DNA from: Streptomyces brasiliensis
GTDB taxonomy: Bacteria > Actinomycetota > Actinomycetes > Streptomycetales > Streptomycetaceae
Assembly: GCF_014647875.1 (NCBI RefSeq)
Contig: NZ_BMQA01000029.1
Coordinates: 34,721 to 98,720, forward strand
Length of the DNA: 64,000 nt
Direction of reading: 5' to 3'
Below the pieces are notes generated by a model that ran no database searches, was not told the DNA's origin, and saw nothing but the letters and a program-made list of their open reading frames with translations. This document shows positions 24,275 to 33,579 of the stretch, in pieces. Both the position numbers and the translations under genes were made by a program. Within the stretch, counting starts at the first letter, position 1, and each line of letters begins with the position of its first letter.

Positions 24275-27200
24275 ATGCATGAACGCATCTCGCAGCGCGG
24301 CGGGATCTCACGCCGTACGGTCCTGGCCGCAGGTCTGGTGGCCGGCACCGCGGCGACCCTGTGGACCGCGGCACCGGCCGCGGTCGCGCTGCCCGCGGCG
24401 GACGGAAGCGGATCGGGTGGTGACTGGTTCGCCGATCCCTCGGCTTCGGTGCGCCCCAAGTTCCGGTGGTGGTGGCCGGACGGCCTGGTCGACCCGGACG
24501 AGATCGCTCGGGAGATCGACCAGATCGCGGACGCGGGCTTCGGCGGGGTCGAGATAGCTGCCGTGCACCACAGCATCAAGGACAAGTCGGTCCTCGACGT
24601 CACCCATCACGGCTGGGGGAGCAGACCCTGGCGCGACGGCGTCGAGGCGGCGCTTCGCCGAGCCGTGCGGCGCGGCGTCACCGTCGACATCACCCTCGGC
24701 CCGAGCTGGCCCGTGGCCATGCCGGGGCTCACTCCCGACGACGAGGCGGCCGCGCAGGAACTCGTCCACGGCCGGGCCATGTTGAGCGCCGGCGCCACCT
24801 ACCAGGGTCCGGTCCCGCCGCCCCTCCGCGAAGCCACCGCCGGCGTCACCCGGCAGCGACTGCTCGCCGTACAGGCGGCCCGCGTCGAACCGGCGAACAC
24901 CACGCGCAAGGAGACCGGGCTCGACGCCGCCAGCGTCCGCGACCTCACCGACACGGTCACGGACGGCACCGTGACGTGGACGGCACCCGACGACGGCGAC
25001 TGGGTGCTGATCTCCTACTGGCGGCGCGGCTCGGGACAGCAGCCCGAGTCCGGCCCCCACTCCGCACCGGCCGCCTACGTCGTCGATCACTTCAGCGCCG
25101 ACGGCACCGCCGCGGTCACCGGCTACTGGGAGAACCAGCTGCTGACCCCATCCGTGCGGCAACTGCTCAGGGCCGCGGGCGGCGTGTTCTTCGAGGACTC
25201 CGTGGAGCTGGAGACCGACGGCCTGACCTGGACCCCCTTGCTGCCTGACGCCTTCGAGGAGCACACCGGCCGCCCCCTGCTGCCGTATCTGCCGGCGATC
25301 GTCCTGGACGACAGCAACCAGGTCTTCGCCTTCGAGGCCGGACTGACCCGGCAGATCAGGCACGACTTCTGGGAGACGGTCTCCGGACTGTTCAACCGCC
25401 ATCATCTGCGGGCCCTGCGGGACTGGGCGCACTCGCTGGGCATGGGCCTGCGGGCGCAGCCCTACGGCCTGCAGACCGACGCCATCGCCTCGGCGGCGAT
25501 CCTCGACATCCCCGAGGGCGAGTCCCTCGGCTTCAAGAATCTGGACGACTTCCGGTGCCTGGCCGGCGGCCGCGACATGGCCGGGCACACGGTGCTTTCC
25601 TGCGAGGCGGGCGCGTACAACGGCTCGGCGTACAGCACCACTTGGGACCGCTTCCTGCGGACCATGGGCGGTGCCTACGCGGCGGGCGTCAACCAGACGG
25701 TCGTGCACGGATTCTCCTATGCCACCGCGCCCCAGGTGAGCTGGCCCGGCTTCGCGGCCTTCAGCCCGTACAACGGCGCGCCCGGCTACGGCGAGTCATG
25801 GGGACCCCGGCAGCCCACCTGGCGGCACATCACCGACGTCTCCGGATACCTCGGCCGCGTGCACCAGGTCCTCCAGACCGGTACGGCCAGGGCGGACGTC
25901 GCGGTGTTCCGGCAGACCGGCTACACCGCCACCGGAATCGGCGCGTCCTGGCTCACCTCGACCGGTGTTCCGCTCGGCTGGACTCACCAGTTCATCAGCG
26001 GCCCACTGCTCGATCTGCCTGGCGCCATCGTGTCCGGCGGCCGGCTCGCACCGGACGGTCCCGCGTACAAGGCACTGCTCATCGACGGTGACTTCTTCTA
26101 CGGCTCCACGCCCACGCTGTCCGTGGACGACGCCGGCAAGGTGCTGAAGCTGGCCCGGGCAGGGCTCCCGGTCGTCCTGCTCGGCGCCTTCGACCAGGCG
26201 CTGACCCCGGGCGTGCCCGCGCCGGGCGAGACGGACCGGCTGCGCGAGATCCTCGATCGGCTGCTCGCCCTGCCCAACGTCGTCCGGGTCACCGACAAGA
26301 CGGCGATCGGGGACGCCCTCGCCGGGCTCGGCGTGACGCCCGATGTCCGCCACGCGACCTCGTCGACGCTCCTCAACGCCCACCGGGCCACCCGGGAGGC
26401 GGACTTCTACTACCTCTGCAACGGCAAGCACGCCGAGACCGTCAAGCCGCCGGTGGCGGCGATCGACCACGAGGTGACGCTGCGCCGCACGCAGGACGGC
26501 GCCACCGTGCCGTACCTGCTCGACCCGTGGACGGGCGAGGCCGTGCGGCTTGCCCGGTACACCCGGGACGGCCGCGACTTCACCCTGCGCGTCGCGCTCC
26601 AGCCGGGACAGACCATGATCGTCGCGCTGGGTCGGCCCGGCCTGTTCGGCGACCGCAATGGCGACCGCCCGTACGCCGTCGCCACGGACGCGGACGCCGT
26701 GCTGTTCACCCGAGGGGGACTGACCGTGCGCGCGAGCGCCGCGGGTACGGTCACGACGCGCCTGTCGAGCGGGCGTACCGTCTCCACGGTCGTCCCGGCC
26801 GTGCCCGAGGCGATCACCCCGACCCGCTGGCAGGTGGAGGTCGAGGACTGGTACCCCGGATCCGAGGCGACCCGGACGGAGACGGTCAGCCGATCCCTGA
26901 CGCTCGACACCCTCGTCCCCTGGTCACAGACCGCGGAGCTCGCCGACTCCGCCGGAATCGGCCGGTACCGGACCACGGTCGCTCTGCCGGCCGACTGGGA
27001 TGAGTCCCACGGCGCGTTGCTGGACCTCGGGCAGGTCAGCGACACGTTCCGGGTGACCGTCAACGGCACACGGCTGGCACCGGCCGACCGCCTGCACCCC
27101 GTTGTCGACGTCGGCGCCCTGCTGCGGCGCGGTGACAACACCATCGAGGTCGAGGTGGCGACACCGCTCATCAACCGGCTCAGGGTCGCCCAGCCCGCCG

Positions 27201-27283
27201 TGTTCGGCGGCGTCGCCCGCCAGGCCTACGGCCTTGTCGGACCTGTCCGCCTGCTGCCGTACGTGCAGGCGACCGTGGGCTGA
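24275..27283 (+). CDS. Secreted glycoside hydrolase, GH106-like (alpha-L-rhamnosidase family)
   Basis: The 1002-residue protein has a Tat signal (SRRTVLAAGLVAG) and the family's N-terminal block VRPKFRWWWPDGLVDPDEI followed by ADAGFGGVEIAAVHHS. The large middle region contains EHTGRPLLPYLP and EAGAYNGSAYSTTWDRFLRT. A beta-sandwich-like end (LDLGQVSDTFRVTVNGTRL) follows. GH106 enzymes remove terminal alpha-L-rhamnose; exact specificity is not readable. It is the first of four secreted glycosidases, preceded by a LacI-type operator and separated from the next gene by about 240 bp with its own operator. Confidence 0.82.
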   Translation: MHERISQRGGISRRTVLAAGLVAGTAATLWTAAPAAVALPAADGSGSGGDWFADPSASVRPKFRWWWPDGLVDPDEIAREIDQIADAGFGGVEIAAVHHSIKDKSVLDVTHHGWGSRPWRDGVEAALRRAVRRGVTVDITLGPSWPVAMPGLTPDDEAAAQELVHGRAMLSAGATYQGPVPPPLREATAGVTRQRLLAVQAARVEPANTTRKETGLDAASVRDLTDTVTDGTVTWTAPDDGDWVLISYWRRGSGQQPESGPHSAPAAYVVDHFSADGTAAVTGYWENQLLTPSVRQLLRAAGGVFFEDSVELETDGLTWTPLLPDAFEEHTGRPLLPYLPAIVLDDSNQVFAFEAGLTRQIRHDFWETVSGLFNRHHLRALRDWAHSLGMGLRAQPYGLQTDAIASAAILDIPEGESLGFKNLDDFRCLAGGRDMAGHTVLSCEAGAYNGSAYSTTWDRFLRTMGGAYAAGVNQTVVHGFSYATAPQVSWPGFAAFSPYNGAPGYGESWGPRQPTWRHITDVSGYLGRVHQVLQTGTARADVAVFRQTGYTATGIGASWLTSTGVPLGWTHQFISGPLLDLPGAIVSGGRLAPDGPAYKALLIDGDFFYGSTPTLSVDDAGKVLKLARAGLPVVLLGAFDQALTPGVPAPGETDRLREILDRLLALPNVVRVTDKTAIGDALAGLGVTPDVRHATSSTLLNAHRATREADFYYLCNGKHAETVKPPVAAIDHEVTLRRTQDGATVPYLLDPWTGEAVRLARYTRDGRDFTLRVALQPGQTMIVALGRPGLFGDRNGDRPYAVATDADAVLFTRGGLTVRASAAGTVTTRLSSGRTVSTVVPAVPEAITPTRWQVEVEDWYPGSEATRTETVSRSLTLDTLVPWSQTAELADSAGIGRYRTTVALPADWDESHGALLDLGQVSDTFRVTVNGTRLAPADRLHPVVDVGALLRRGDNTIEVEVATPLINRLRVAQPAVFGGVARQAYGLVGPVRLLPYVQATVG

Positions 27284-27333
27284 CGAGGACGGGTCGGCAC
27301 CGTGTGCGAACAGGCGCCGGTGCCGACCCGGAC

Positions 27334-27346
27334 TTGAACGTTTCAA
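27334..27346. promoter_or_regulatory. LacI-type operator, copy 2
   Basis: TTGAACGTTTCAA has inverted TTGAA/TTCAA arms around CGT. It resembles copy 1 at 24235 but is one base shorter. It precedes the GH127 gene, suggesting that the same repressor controls both transcription units. Confidence 0.55.
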
Positions 27347-27350
27347 CCCC

Positions 27351-27422
27351 GTCCTTCCCCCACGGTGCGCCCCCGTCCTTCCCCCACGGTGCGCCCCCGT
27401 CCTTCCCTCACGGTGCGACCCC
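27351..27422 (+). repeat. Three tandem 24-bp repeats
   Basis: Units start at 27351, 27375 and 27399. The first two are identical and the third has two changes; each contains GTCCTTCCC and CACGGTGCG. They lie in the leader between the operator and the GH127 start and are probably untranslated. Confidence 0.85.
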
Positions 27423-27524
27423 GCCGCACCTTCCCGTCACGCCCTCACCCCCGTCAGCGCTCCACCGGACCCGCCTGAGCCGCATTCGCAGCCACCGCTG
27501 CCCGTCCGAAGGGAAACCGGCACC

Positions 27525-30086
27525 TTGCCCGAACAGCGCGACACCCCGAGCCCGTCCCGGCGCCAGATCCTGATCGCCGCGTCGGCCGCGGCAGCCACCA
27601 CCGCGATGTCGTCCACCGTTGCCTCTGCGGCTTCCGCACCGTCGGCGGAGCCGCCGGAAGCCGAGGCGCCGCTCGCCGCCCTGCCGCTCTCCGCGGTACG
27701 GCTCCTCGACAGCCCGTTCCTGGAGAACATGCGTCGTACTTGCGCCTATCTGCTCTTCGTCGACATCGACCGGCTCCTGCACACCTTCCGCCTCAACGTG
27801 GGCCTGGTCTCGTCGGCCGACCCCTGCGGAGGGTGGGAAGCCCCCGGCGTCCAGTTGCGCGGTCACACCACCGGCCATCTGCTCAGCGCCTTGGCCCAGG
27901 CGCACGCCAACACCGGTGACGACGCCTACGCTGACAAGGGCCGCGCCCTCGTCGCGGCGCTGGCCCGGTGCCAGGAGGCCGCCCCGGCCGCAGGATTCCA
28001 CCGCGGCTACCTGTCCGCCTTCCCCGAGTCGGTCTTCGACCAGCTCGAGGCGGGTGGCAAGCCCTGGGCGCCGTACTACACCCTCCACAAGATCATGGCC
28101 GGTCTGCTCGACCAGTACCAACTCAGCGGCAACCGGCAGGCGTTGACCGTCCTCCTGGAGATGGCGGCCTGGGTGGACGCGCGCACCGCTCCGCTGTCCC
28201 ACGAGCGGATGCAGCTGGTGCTGAAGGTGGAGTTCGGCGGCATGAACGACGTGCTCACCCGGCTCCACCTCGTCACCGGAGATCCCGTACACCTGCGTAC
28301 GGCGCAGCGCTTCGACCACGAGGAGCTGTACGATCCGCTGGCCGCAGGCCGGGACCAACTCGCCGGACGGCACGCCAACACCGAGATCGCCAAGGTGGTC
28401 GGTGCGGTACCGGCCTTCGAGGCCACCGGGGACAGCCGCTACCTGGACATCGCCGACACCTTCTGGACGACCGTCGTACAGCACCACTCGTACGCCATCG
28501 GAGGCAACTCCAACCAGGAGCTCTTCGGGCCTCCCGGTGAGATCGTCAGCAGGCTCTCCGACGTGACCTGCGAGAACTGCAACAGCTACAACATGCTCAA
28601 ACTGGGCCGGCAACTGTTCCTGCACCGGCCGTCGCACGCCGCCTACATGGACCACTACGAGTGGACGCTCTACAACCAGATGCTCGGTGAGCAGGACCCC
28701 GATTCCGAGCACGGCTTCGTCACCTACTACACCGGACTGTGGGCCGGTTCCCAGCGGCAGCCCAAAGGCGGACTCGGGGCTGCTCCCGGAAGCTACAGCG
28801 GGGACTACGACAACTTCTCCTGCGACCACGGAACGGGCTTGGAGACGCACACCAAGTTCGCCGACAGCATCTATTTCCGCTCGCGGGAGGGCCAGGCCGC
28901 CGAGCTGTACGTCAACCTGTTCATCCCGTCCGAAGTGCACTGGCCCGAAACCGGGGTGACGATACGTCAGGAGACGCGGTACCCGACGGCGGAACGTACG
29001 CGGCTCACCGTCACCGGGGGAGAGGGGCGCTTCGCGCTGAAGATCCGCATCCCCGCATGGGTGGCGGACACCGGCCGACCGGCCGTGCTGAAGGTCAACC
29101 ACCGCCCCTTCGTCTCCCGGCCACGGCCGGGGACGTACGCCACCGTCGACCGGCACTGGCGCACCGGAGACAGCGTCGAACTCGTCCTGCCGCGCGAACC
29201 CGTCTGGCGCCCCGCCCCCGACAACCCACAGGTGAAGGCGCTCTCGTACGGGCCGCTGGTGCTGGCCGGGGAGTACGGGGACACCCCGCTCGCCACCCTG
29301 CCCACCATCCGCCCCGACACGCTGCGCCGCGCTTCCGGCGACCCCACCGCGTTCACGGCGGTCGCCGACGACCGCCCGGTGTCCCTGCGGCCGTTCCACC
29401 AGGTGCACCACCAGAGGTACAACGTCTACTGGGCGGTGACTCCGCGACCGGCCCGTGAACGCGACGTGGTCCACTACCCGTTGGACGAGGCGAGCGGCAC
29501 CACGGCGGCCGACCTGACGGGCACCTTCGGCGACGCCCTGCTCGTCGGCGGAGCGACCTGGAGCCGGGAGGGATCCGCGGACGCCGTGTCCCTGGACGGC
29601 CAGAGCGGCCACATCGCGCTCCCGGCCGGCCTGCCCAGTGGACTGGACGAACTGACGGTCAGCGTCCGGGTCCGCGTCGACTCCCTCGCCGCCTCGGCCC
29701 GTGTCTTCGACCTCGGATACCACAAGGACACCTACCTGTTCCTCGCCGTGACCACCGGTGCGGGGCGCGCCCGCGCCGCATTGAAGATCGCCGGGATGGA
29801 CGCCGAGGACGTCATCGACGCGACCGCCCCGTTGCCCGTGGGCCGGTGGACGCACGTGGCACTCACACTGGGCGGCGGCACGGGCGTGCTCTACCTCGAC
29901 GGCGTCGAAGCCGGCCGCAACCCGTCGATGGTGGCCAGTCCGCTCCTGCTCGGCGCGACGAGCCGCAACTTCCTGGGCCGTTCGCAGAACACCACCCACC
30001 CGTATCTGCGCGGCGCCGTGCGGGACTTCCGGCTGCACAACCGAGCCCTGACCGCCTCCCAGGTAGCCCAACTGGCCGCAGGCTGA
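27525..30086 (+). CDS. Secreted GH127-like beta-L-arabinofuranosidase with C-terminal LamG-like domain
   Basis: The 853-residue protein has a Tat-like signal (SRRQILIAASAAAATT), then the DUF1680/GH127 core: GGWEAPGVQLRGHTTGHLLSA, APYYTLHKIMAGLLDQYQLS, the cysteine motif VTCENCNSYNMLKL and NFSCDHGTGLETHTKFADS. Cysteines of this kind form the zinc site and nucleophile in characterised GH127 enzymes. The C-terminal 200 residues (VVHYPLDEASGTTAADLTG onward) form a concanavalin-like/LamG fold. TTG at 27525 is chosen as start because GAAGGGAAA lies 9 bp upstream and no ATG or GTG fits the signal. It heads a three-gene operon. Confidence 0.82.
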   Translation: MPEQRDTPSPSRRQILIAASAAAATTAMSSTVASAASAPSAEPPEAEAPLAALPLSAVRLLDSPFLENMRRTCAYLLFVDIDRLLHTFRLNVGLVSSADPCGGWEAPGVQLRGHTTGHLLSALAQAHANTGDDAYADKGRALVAALARCQEAAPAAGFHRGYLSAFPESVFDQLEAGGKPWAPYYTLHKIMAGLLDQYQLSGNRQALTVLLEMAAWVDARTAPLSHERMQLVLKVEFGGMNDVLTRLHLVTGDPVHLRTAQRFDHEELYDPLAAGRDQLAGRHANTEIAKVVGAVPAFEATGDSRYLDIADTFWTTVVQHHSYAIGGNSNQELFGPPGEIVSRLSDVTCENCNSYNMLKLGRQLFLHRPSHAAYMDHYEWTLYNQMLGEQDPDSEHGFVTYYTGLWAGSQRQPKGGLGAAPGSYSGDYDNFSCDHGTGLETHTKFADSIYFRSREGQAAELYVNLFIPSEVHWPETGVTIRQETRYPTAERTRLTVTGGEGRFALKIRIPAWVADTGRPAVLKVNHRPFVSRPRPGTYATVDRHWRTGDSVELVLPREPVWRPAPDNPQVKALSYGPLVLAGEYGDTPLATLPTIRPDTLRRASGDPTAFTAVADDRPVSLRPFHQVHHQRYNVYWAVTPRPARERDVVHYPLDEASGTTAADLTGTFGDALLVGGATWSREGSADAVSLDGQSGHIALPAGLPSGLDELTVSVRVRVDSLAASARVFDLGYHKDTYLFLAVTTGAGRARAALKIAGMDAEDVIDATAPLPVGRWTHVALTLGGGTGVLYLDGVEAGRNPSMVASPLLLGATSRNFLGRSQNTTHPYLRGAVRDFRLHNRALTASQVAQLAAG

Positions 30087-30166
30087 CCGCTCTTCAGCTC
30101 GCGAGCGCCCTCCCGACCTCCGCGGTACGCCCTGCGCGTCCGCCGTCACACTGCAGGAGTTCACCC

Positions 30167-33100
30167 ATGCCTGAAAACGACCTGTCCAGACGCCGCTTCG
30201 TCGCCGCTGCCGGTGCCGGCACGGTGCTCGCGGCGGGGCTGCCCGGCCTCGCCTTCGCCGCGCCGGCCGCGGCGAGCGACACGGACGCAGGTCCGGCGGG
30301 GTATTCGGCGCGGCACTTCGCCGATCCCCGCAAGGACAGCCGACCCACCGTGTACTGGTACTGGAACGGGCCCGTCACTCCCGACCTGGTCGACCGTCAA
30401 CTCGCCGACCTGCGGGCCAAGGGCATGTACGAAGTCGTCCTCTTCCCCTACGACAACGCCGAGATGCAGCCCGTGTTCTTCAGCGAGGAGTGGTTCGACA
30501 TCGTCGGACACGTGCTGCGCACCGCGGAACTCACCGGCATGCGGGTCTGGTTGTTCAACGACGACCACTTCCCGAGCGGCCGGGCCGGCGAGTACGTCGT
30601 CAAGGGCGGCACGGTCGGTTCGCGCACCTACGCGCCACGCCCCGAACTGCGCCTGAAGGCACTGTGGCGCTCGACCACCGTCGTGACGGGACCCGCCACC
30701 GTCGATCTGCGCCGCACCACCGGAGTCGGGGTGGAAGCGGGATCCCTGGTCGCCGACGCCGCTGTCCTCGACGGCGCCGCCGTGCTGCGCGGCAGCGAGC
30801 AGTGGACCGACTGCACCGTCACCGGCAGCGCCAAGGCCGACCACACGGCCGCCGGCCTCGTCGTCCGCGCATCCTCGGACGGCCTCGACGGCTACGCGGT
30901 CACCTTCGACCAGACCGGTGTCGTCACAGTGCTGCGTCTCGCGCGCGGTGCGGACCCCGTCGAGGTGCTGAGCAGCAGCCGGACCGACGGCTTCAACAGG
31001 ACCAAGTTCCACACCCTGGCCGTCACCGTCAGCGGTGCGCGCCTGTCCGTCACCCTGGACGGCAAGGACAAGGGCGCCGTCGACGACGACCACTATGCCT
31101 CGGGCGGAGCGGGCGTGTGGGCGGTCGCGGACCAGCGGGGCCTGTGGGACAGCCTGGCCGTCACGGCGGCCGACGGCAGCACGCTGTACACCTCGGCCTT
31201 CGACGCCCCGGCCGCCGCGGGCGACTTCCCGGAGCGGGCGTCCCTCGGCATCCAGGCCGTGGCCGCCGCGGCCCGGCCCGCCGGCTCCGCGGACGCGGGT
31301 GAGGCGCTGGACCTGACGAGGGAGCTGGCCGACGGTCACACCTGGCGGGCGCCCGCGGGCCGCTGGCAGATCGACCTGTTCGGCAGCGTCCCCCTGATCG
31401 ACGACAGCCAGGGTTACCGGCGCAGTTACCTCGACCTGCTCGACGACGAACCCGTGGACCTGTTCCTGGACATCGTGCCGGGGGAGTACCACCGGCGCTT
31501 CGGCCGCTACTTCGGCACGGTCATCCCCGGGTTCTGGGACGACGAGCCGTTCTTCGCCTCCGCGGAGGCCCACTTCAAGCGGCTCCCCTGGTCACCGGCC
31601 CTCGAGGAGGCGCTGCGGGCCGTGGGCGCCGAACCCGGGGTGGCGTACGCCAGCGCCTTCGACGACCTGGGCCGGCGGGGCCGGATCGCACGCGGCCGCT
31701 ACTGGCAGGCCGTGTCCAACCGTTTCTCCCGCTACTTCGAGAAGCAGGCACGCTGGTACGAGCAGCGCGACGTCGCCCTGATCACCAACCCGCTCTACGA
31801 CGAGACGGCTCCGGCCAAGCGGATCCCCTCCACCGGCGACCTGCACAAGGTCAACCAGTGGGCGCACGTGCCCGGCGGCGACATCATCACCGCCGAATAC
31901 GTCGCCGGACAGCAGACCATGATCCCCCGCAACCCGGCATCGGCCGCCCATCAGGCGGGCCGCGAGCGGGCGTTGCTGGAGATGTTCGGCAACATGGGCT
32001 GGCAGGTCACTCCCGGATTCGTGCACGCGACCGTCGGCGCCCAGGCCGCCCGCGGCATCAACCTGACGGTCCTGCACGCCCTGTGGACCGACGAGACACG
32101 GGTGTTCTTCCCGCCGCCGTTCGGACCGCGCGCCCCCTGGTGGTGGGCCATGCGCCCGCTCGCCGAGTGGATCGGCCGGCTCATGGAGGCCTCCCGAGGC
32201 ACGTCCGGCGCGCGAACCGCCCTGCTGCAACCGCAGCGCGCGGCCGAGCAGTGGACCGGCACCAGCCGGCAGGGCGAGGTCGACGGCTCGCTCTCCGATG
32301 CCGCGTACGCGCTGGAGCGAGCCCAGGTCGACTTCGACCTGCTCCACGAGGGCGCACTGTCCGCGGACCCGGACCTGCTGTACCGGGCCGATGTCCGCGG
32401 CGGCCGTCTCGCCGTGGGTGCGGCACGCTACGACCTCGTGGTGCTCCCGGTGACGCCGACCCTGGACGCGGCCTGCGTCCAGGTGCTGCGCGACTTCGTG
32501 CGCACCGGAGGGACGGTCGTCGGTGTGGGCACGCTCCCCGCGGACGAGGCGGACGGCAACGACCGCTCCCTCGCCCGCGCCCTGTCCGACCTGTTCGGCG
32601 ACCAGATCCCGGGCACCCGCCCGCTGGGCGGCGGGCGCGCGGTGCGCGTCACCGACACCTCCGGGCTTCGCGACGCCGCCCAGGAGGCCGGAGTCGCCGC
32701 CGCCGTCCTCGAACCCGCACAGGACTCCGTCCGGGTCCTGCGTGTACGACGCGGCACGGACACGGCGTTCGTCCTCAACAACGAGAGCGGGAGCTCCGCC
32801 GAGACGGTCGCCACTTTCCCGGTCACCGGAGTGCCCGAACTGTGGGACCCGGCAACGGGCAGCACTGCACCCGCACCCGTGTACCGCGGCACCAAGCACG
32901 GTATCCAGGTGCCGCTCACCTTCGAGCCGTACCAGACCCGGATCGTCGTGGTCCGCGGCGCCGGGCACGCCGTCGCGCACCTGACCGCCTCCCCGCTGCC
33001 CGTCATCGGCGTCGAGGCGGACGGGAACGTCCTGCGCGCGACGCTCGAGGCCGCCGCGCCCGGTGTCCACCAGCTCATCGGCACCGACGGCAGCCGCACC

Positions 33101-33553
33101 TACCGTGGCACGGTCGACATCGACGACCCGCTCGAACCGGTCGCCGTGGACGGCGACTGGACCCTCACCCTGGAACGCGACGGCGCCACCCCCGTCACCG
33201 GCCCGCTGGGCAGCTGGACGGACCACGACCGCCTGTTCTCCGGCAGCGGCACCTACACCATCGGGATCGACGTCGAACGTTCCCTGCTCGACGGGCGCCG
33301 CGTCCTGCTCGACCTCGGGGATGTGCGCGACGTGGCGGGCGTGACCGTCAACGGCACACAGCTGCCGCCCCTGCTGTGGGCCCCGTTCACCGTCGACGTC
33401 ACCGGTCTCATCACCCCGGGTCACAACCGCCTCGACGTACGCGTCTCCAACACGCTCTCCAACGAGCGCAACAAGCCGCTGCCGTCGGGACTGCTCGGCC
33501 CCGTGACCCTGCGCTTCCGCCGCCGCGTCACCGCCGCCCTCACCCGCGTCTGA
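30167..33553 (+). CDS. Second secreted GH106-like glycoside hydrolase
   Basis: The 1128-residue protein has a Tat signal (SRRRFVAAAGAGTVLAAG) and the GH106-type start RPTVYWYWNGPVTPDLVDRQ followed by YEVVLFPYDNAEM. It also has WLFNDDHFPSGRAGEYVVKGG, a jelly-roll-like insert near residues 210-370 (a possible carbohydrate-binding module) and a C-terminal beta-sandwich (RRVLLDLGDVRDVAGVTVNG). A strong AGGAG site precedes the ATG. It follows the GH127 gene by 80 bp and precedes the GH78 gene by 26 bp. It is only distantly similar to the first GH106-like protein, so the two probably cut different linkages. Confidence 0.78.
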   Translation: MPENDLSRRRFVAAAGAGTVLAAGLPGLAFAAPAAASDTDAGPAGYSARHFADPRKDSRPTVYWYWNGPVTPDLVDRQLADLRAKGMYEVVLFPYDNAEMQPVFFSEEWFDIVGHVLRTAELTGMRVWLFNDDHFPSGRAGEYVVKGGTVGSRTYAPRPELRLKALWRSTTVVTGPATVDLRRTTGVGVEAGSLVADAAVLDGAAVLRGSEQWTDCTVTGSAKADHTAAGLVVRASSDGLDGYAVTFDQTGVVTVLRLARGADPVEVLSSSRTDGFNRTKFHTLAVTVSGARLSVTLDGKDKGAVDDDHYASGGAGVWAVADQRGLWDSLAVTAADGSTLYTSAFDAPAAAGDFPERASLGIQAVAAAARPAGSADAGEALDLTRELADGHTWRAPAGRWQIDLFGSVPLIDDSQGYRRSYLDLLDDEPVDLFLDIVPGEYHRRFGRYFGTVIPGFWDDEPFFASAEAHFKRLPWSPALEEALRAVGAEPGVAYASAFDDLGRRGRIARGRYWQAVSNRFSRYFEKQARWYEQRDVALITNPLYDETAPAKRIPSTGDLHKVNQWAHVPGGDIITAEYVAGQQTMIPRNPASAAHQAGRERALLEMFGNMGWQVTPGFVHATVGAQAARGINLTVLHALWTDETRVFFPPPFGPRAPWWWAMRPLAEWIGRLMEASRGTSGARTALLQPQRAAEQWTGTSRQGEVDGSLSDAAYALERAQVDFDLLHEGALSADPDLLYRADVRGGRLAVGAARYDLVVLPVTPTLDAACVQVLRDFVRTGGTVVGVGTLPADEADGNDRSLARALSDLFGDQIPGTRPLGGGRAVRVTDTSGLRDAAQEAGVAAAVLEPAQDSVRVLRVRRGTDTAFVLNNESGSSAETVATFPVTGVPELWDPATGSTAPAPVYRGTKHGIQVPLTFEPYQTRIVVVRGAGHAVAHLTASPLPVIGVEADGNVLRATLEAAAPGVHQLIGTDGSRTYRGTVDIDDPLEPVAVDGDWTLTLERDGATPVTGPLGSWTDHDRLFSGSGTYTIGIDVERSLLDGRRVLLDLGDVRDVAGVTVNGTQLPPLLWAPFTVDVTGLITPGHNRLDVRVSNTLSNERNKPLPSGLLGPVTLRFRRRVTAALTRV

Positions 33554-33579
33554 CGACACCCCGCACTCAGAGGAGCATC

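Noticed and set aside
27351..27422. Repeat-encoded peptide (PSFPHGAP units)
   Set aside because: No ribosome-binding site or signal for this frame, and the unit lies in the leader of the GH127 gene.
27408..30164. 918-codon minus-strand frame opposite the GH127 gene
   Set aside because: Shadow frame with no domain, start signal or plausible composition.
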